Below, piece by piece: positions 61,980-64,000 of a DNA stretch of 64,000 nucleotides. Where the stretch lies: NCBI GenBank assembly GCA_034004685.1, contig JAVEWG010000012.1, positions 1-64,000 on the forward strand, written 5' to 3'. Position 1 is the stretch's first letter, and every line of letters starts with the position of its first letter. A model generated the notes under the pieces. It saw only the letters and a list, made by a program, of their open reading frames with translations, was not told the origin of the DNA and made no database searches. This DNA comes from JAEUNX01 sp034004685. GTDB taxonomy: Bacteria > Pseudomonadota > Gammaproteobacteria > Burkholderiales > Rhodocyclaceae. Position numbers and translations under genes: made by a program.

Positions 61980-62498
61980 ATGAAGGCATTGATTACCTAT
62001 TTCAGCCAGACCGACAACACCAAAAAGGTCGGCCAGGCCATTTGCGAGGAAATCCGCAAAAGAGCGGAGGTGGATTTCAAATCCCTGGGTAGCGTGGAAG
62101 ACAAGCCCATCGAGGGCTACGACCTGTTCATCCTGGGCACCCCCATCCATTCCGGCGGCCTGCCCCCACGGGTGGCGGACTTCCTGGCCAGCATCAACGA
62201 TGCCCCTGGATTCCGGATGGCGGCCTTTGTGACCCACATGTCCACGGTGTATCAGAAAGAGAATTTCGAACGGGGCATCGCCCACCTCCAGCAGGCCGCC
62301 CAGGACAAGAACATTCCCTTCCTGGGCACCTTCGATTGCCAGGGCAAGCTGGCCGACAATCTGCAGGCAATGGTCCAGGAAACCCGCAACATTCCCAAGG
62401 ACACCTGGCAAGCCTTGATGGACGAGACCAACAAGCATCCGGACGCCGCCGATCTGGCCAATGCCAGGGCCTTTGCCCAGGGCATCCTCGCCAAATAA
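61980..62498 (+). CDS. Flavodoxin-family protein
   Basis: A 172-residue flavodoxin fold with the FMN phosphate loop SQTDNTKK and GTPIHSGGLPP. No TM or signal peptide. RBS AAGGAGAC. It is not an obvious NifF; as a small electron carrier it could serve redox enzymes in the cell. Role unknown. Confidence 0.87.
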   Translation: MKALITYFSQTDNTKKVGQAICEEIRKRAEVDFKSLGSVEDKPIEGYDLFILGTPIHSGGLPPRVADFLASINDAPGFRMAAFVTHMSTVYQKENFERGIAHLQQAAQDKNIPFLGTFDCQGKLADNLQAMVQETRNIPKDTWQALMDETNKHPDAADLANARAFAQGILAK

Positions 62499-62603
62499 GT
62501 ATCCAGGAACCAAACGGCTGGGCATTGCCGCTGGAGCCAGGTCCCTGGGGCGGCGCCTTCCGGGTATAAAAACAGCCCACCACCCAAAAAGGAGGATATC
62601 GCC

Positions 62604-63062
62604 ATGCTTTTGCAAGCAACCACCGTAAACGGCCGCCACAACGTGGGGCGGGTGGATCACATCGCCCTGATCTATCGCAACCGGGATAACCTGGAAAAGG
62701 CCAAGCAGGAATTCACCACCCTGCTGGGGGTGACGGACTGGGAAGACATGGGGGAGGTCTATGGCCGGGTCCATGTGGTGGTGTCCTGGCAGAGCGGCCT
62801 GGAGCTGATTTTCCCAACCCGGCCTGATCCGGCCTTGGACCACCACCTGGCCACCAAGGGGGAAGGTTTCTTCAGCCTGATCTTCGGGGTGGCGGACCTG
62901 GACGAGGCGGTGGCCCGGGTGCTGAAGGCGGGAGGTATCGCCCATCCGCACCCGGACACCCCGGCCCAAGCCTTCCAGACCTTCGAGGTGGCCCGGGAGG
63001 CGGTGCTGGGCCAGGTGGGGGGAATCAACCTGACCCTTGGGGAATTCAAACCCAAAACCTGA
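62604..63062 (+). CDS. VOC-superfamily protein
   Basis: A 152-residue glyoxalase/bleomycin-resistance-like protein beginning after AAGGAGG; RVDHIALIYRNRDNL and FFSLIFGVADLDEAVARV are the two VOC strands. Substrate unknown. Confidence 0.87.
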   Translation: MLLQATTVNGRHNVGRVDHIALIYRNRDNLEKAKQEFTTLLGVTDWEDMGEVYGRVHVVVSWQSGLELIFPTRPDPALDHHLATKGEGFFSLIFGVADLDEAVARVLKAGGIAHPHPDTPAQAFQTFEVAREAVLGQVGGINLTLGEFKPKT

Positions 63063-63137
63063 GGGGTGAGGGTTGGGCCAACGGAGCGCGAGCCCACCCC
63101 GGGGATTTCGTCTTGCCCCGCAGCCTGATCCGCCAGT

Positions 63138-63995
63138 TCAGGCCTCGGCGCCGGTCTTTTCCAGCAGCAGCGCCTTGATCCAACCCCGTTGGCAGATTTC
63201 CCGGCGCTGGGCTTCGATCTGGCGGCGGATCTTGGGGGCGGCTTCGGCGTAGCTGGCGGTGTGTTCAGGGGTGATGGCGTCGCAGCGGACCAGGTGGAAA
63301 CCCAGCTCGGTTTCCACCGGCTCGGACAAGCCCCCCTCCGGCAGGCTGAAGAGGGCTTCTTCCAGGGCCGGGAACAGCTGGCCCCGGGCGAATTCTCCCA
63401 GGATGCCGCCATTCATGGCAGTGGGGCATTCGGAATGCTTTTGAGCCTGCTCGCCAAAGCGCCTGGGGTTCTTGAGCAGGCGCTTTCTGATCTCGCCGGC
63501 CCGGCCCAGGGCGGCCTCCCGCTGGTTTTCCGGAAAATCCGGGTTGATGGTGATGAGGATGTGGGCCGCCCTGCGCCTCTCAGGCTGGCGGAATTGGTCA
63601 GTGCGCAGATGATAGTGGAGCTGGACGTCCATCTCGCTCACCACCGCGACCCGGCTGGAAACCCGCTCCAGCACCGACTCCACCCGCAACTGGCGGGCCA
63701 GGGCCTCCCGCAGGCTTTCCCCATCCAGGCCGAAAGCAGCCAGGGCGTCAGCGAAATCGTCCTCGCCCTCATAGCGGGCCCGCAGCTGGGCCACTGCGCC
63801 ATCCACCGAGGCGGCCGGCACCAGCACTCCGTGGGCCTCGGCGGAAGCCAGGATGGCGGTTTCGATGCGCATCTGGCGGCGGGCCACGCTGACCACCTTG
63901 GCCTGTTCGGCCTGGGCCAGCTCCGCCGGGGGGCGCTTGTACATGGCGTGGGCCAGGCGAAACTCGGTGTAGGCCCGCAGGCCCTCTTCAGTCAT
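63138..63995 (-). CDS. nifM: NifM peptidyl-prolyl isomerase
   Basis: A 285-residue parvulin-type protein closely resembling NifM: AHILITINPDFPENQREAA, QAQKHSECPTAMNGGILGE and LGFHLVRCD match the Azotobacter protein as I recall it. NifM is needed for maturation of the nitrogenase iron protein NifH. It suggests nif genes beyond the right edge, from which this gene is probably transcribed. Confidence 0.92.
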   Translation of the reverse strand: MTEEGLRAYTEFRLAHAMYKRPPAELAQAEQAKVVSVARRQMRIETAILASAEAHGVLVPAASVDGAVAQLRARYEGEDDFADALAAFGLDGESLREALARQLRVESVLERVSSRVAVVSEMDVQLHYHLRTDQFRQPERRRAAHILITINPDFPENQREAALGRAGEIRKRLLKNPRRFGEQAQKHSECPTAMNGGILGEFARGQLFPALEEALFSLPEGGLSEPVETELGFHLVRCDAITPEHTASYAEAAPKIRRQIEAQRREICQRGWIKALLLEKTGAEA

Positions 63996-64000
63996 GGCGC

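Overview
The window is GC-rich proteobacterial DNA with short intergenic gaps and operon-style overlaps. The content fits a denitrifying or diazotrophic betaproteobacterium of the Azoarcus/Thauera/Aromatoleum (Rhodocyclales) type: an ATP-dependent class I benzoyl-CoA reductase, a 2-oxoacid:ferredoxin oxidoreductase that could feed it, UbiD/UbiX-type enzymes, aerobic phenylalanine/tyrosine catabolism, and a NifM homologue at the right edge. This taxonomic call rests on gene content only.

Region 1 (about 1-27,100) is an anaerobic aromatic-degradation island. A minus-strand operon encodes an amidohydrolase-fold protein, a dienoyl-CoA hydratase (Dch) and a BadH-like dehydrogenase. An IclR regulator diverges from it. 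A plus-strand operon encodes the four benzoyl-CoA reductase subunits in the order B-C-A-D, which is the order I recall for 3-methylbenzoyl-CoA reductases (mbdONQP) and not the Thauera CBAD order, followed by a small Cys-rich protein and an aldehyde dehydrogenase. Next come a UbiD-family (de)carboxylase, twin acyl-CoA dehydrogenases, an acyl-CoA ligase and a LuxR-type regulator. Then follow a radical-SAM-like protein with an unusual Cys spacing, UbiX, a class III CoA-transferase, a MarR regulator, a second aldehyde dehydrogenase and KorAB. Five promoters in this island carry one conserved site: an imperfect palindrome TGTGAT-N7-ATCGCA followed directly by TCCTTGACT, whose TTGACT forms the -35 box. 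The sites precede the amidohydrolase/dch operon, the bcr operon, ubiD, ubiX and korAB, always in the same orientation, so the island looks like one regulon. No Oah-type ring hydrolase, ferredoxin or aromatic-acid transporter is seen in the window.

Region 2 (about 27,360-49,050) is housekeeping and accessory: HupE/UreJ, QueF, a TetR/HlyD/ABC efflux operon of YbhGFSR/RbbA type, a decayed response-regulator pseudogene, two VOC proteins in the wider window, a DUF2235 hydrolase with a membrane partner, a CigR/RcnB-like periplasmic protein, a CBS-PAS-GGDEF-EAL protein, a MocR regulator, a DUF2917 protein, a permease with a thioredoxin-like partner, a YgjP-like metalloprotease, a carboxymuconolactone-decarboxylase-like protein and an SDR.

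Region 3 (about 49,050-64,000) has a CobW-type GTPase with an internal 24-bp tandem duplication, a Cpx-like two-component system, a BepA-like M48 protease, the phenylalanine/tyrosine pathway (hppD, hmgA, fah, maiA and convergent phhA), a Spy/CpxP-like protein, a lipoprotein, an HSL-type esterase, a flavodoxin, a VOC protein and NifM. CpxR-like repeats (TTTAC-type pentamers spaced by 5 bp) lie between the response regulator and the M48 gene and again upstream of the Spy-like gene, nearly the same distance from each start codon, which suggests an envelope-stress regulon.

REP-like palindromes and one dispersed repeat occupy several intergenic gaps. I saw no rRNA, tRNA, CRISPR array, intact insertion sequence or prophage.
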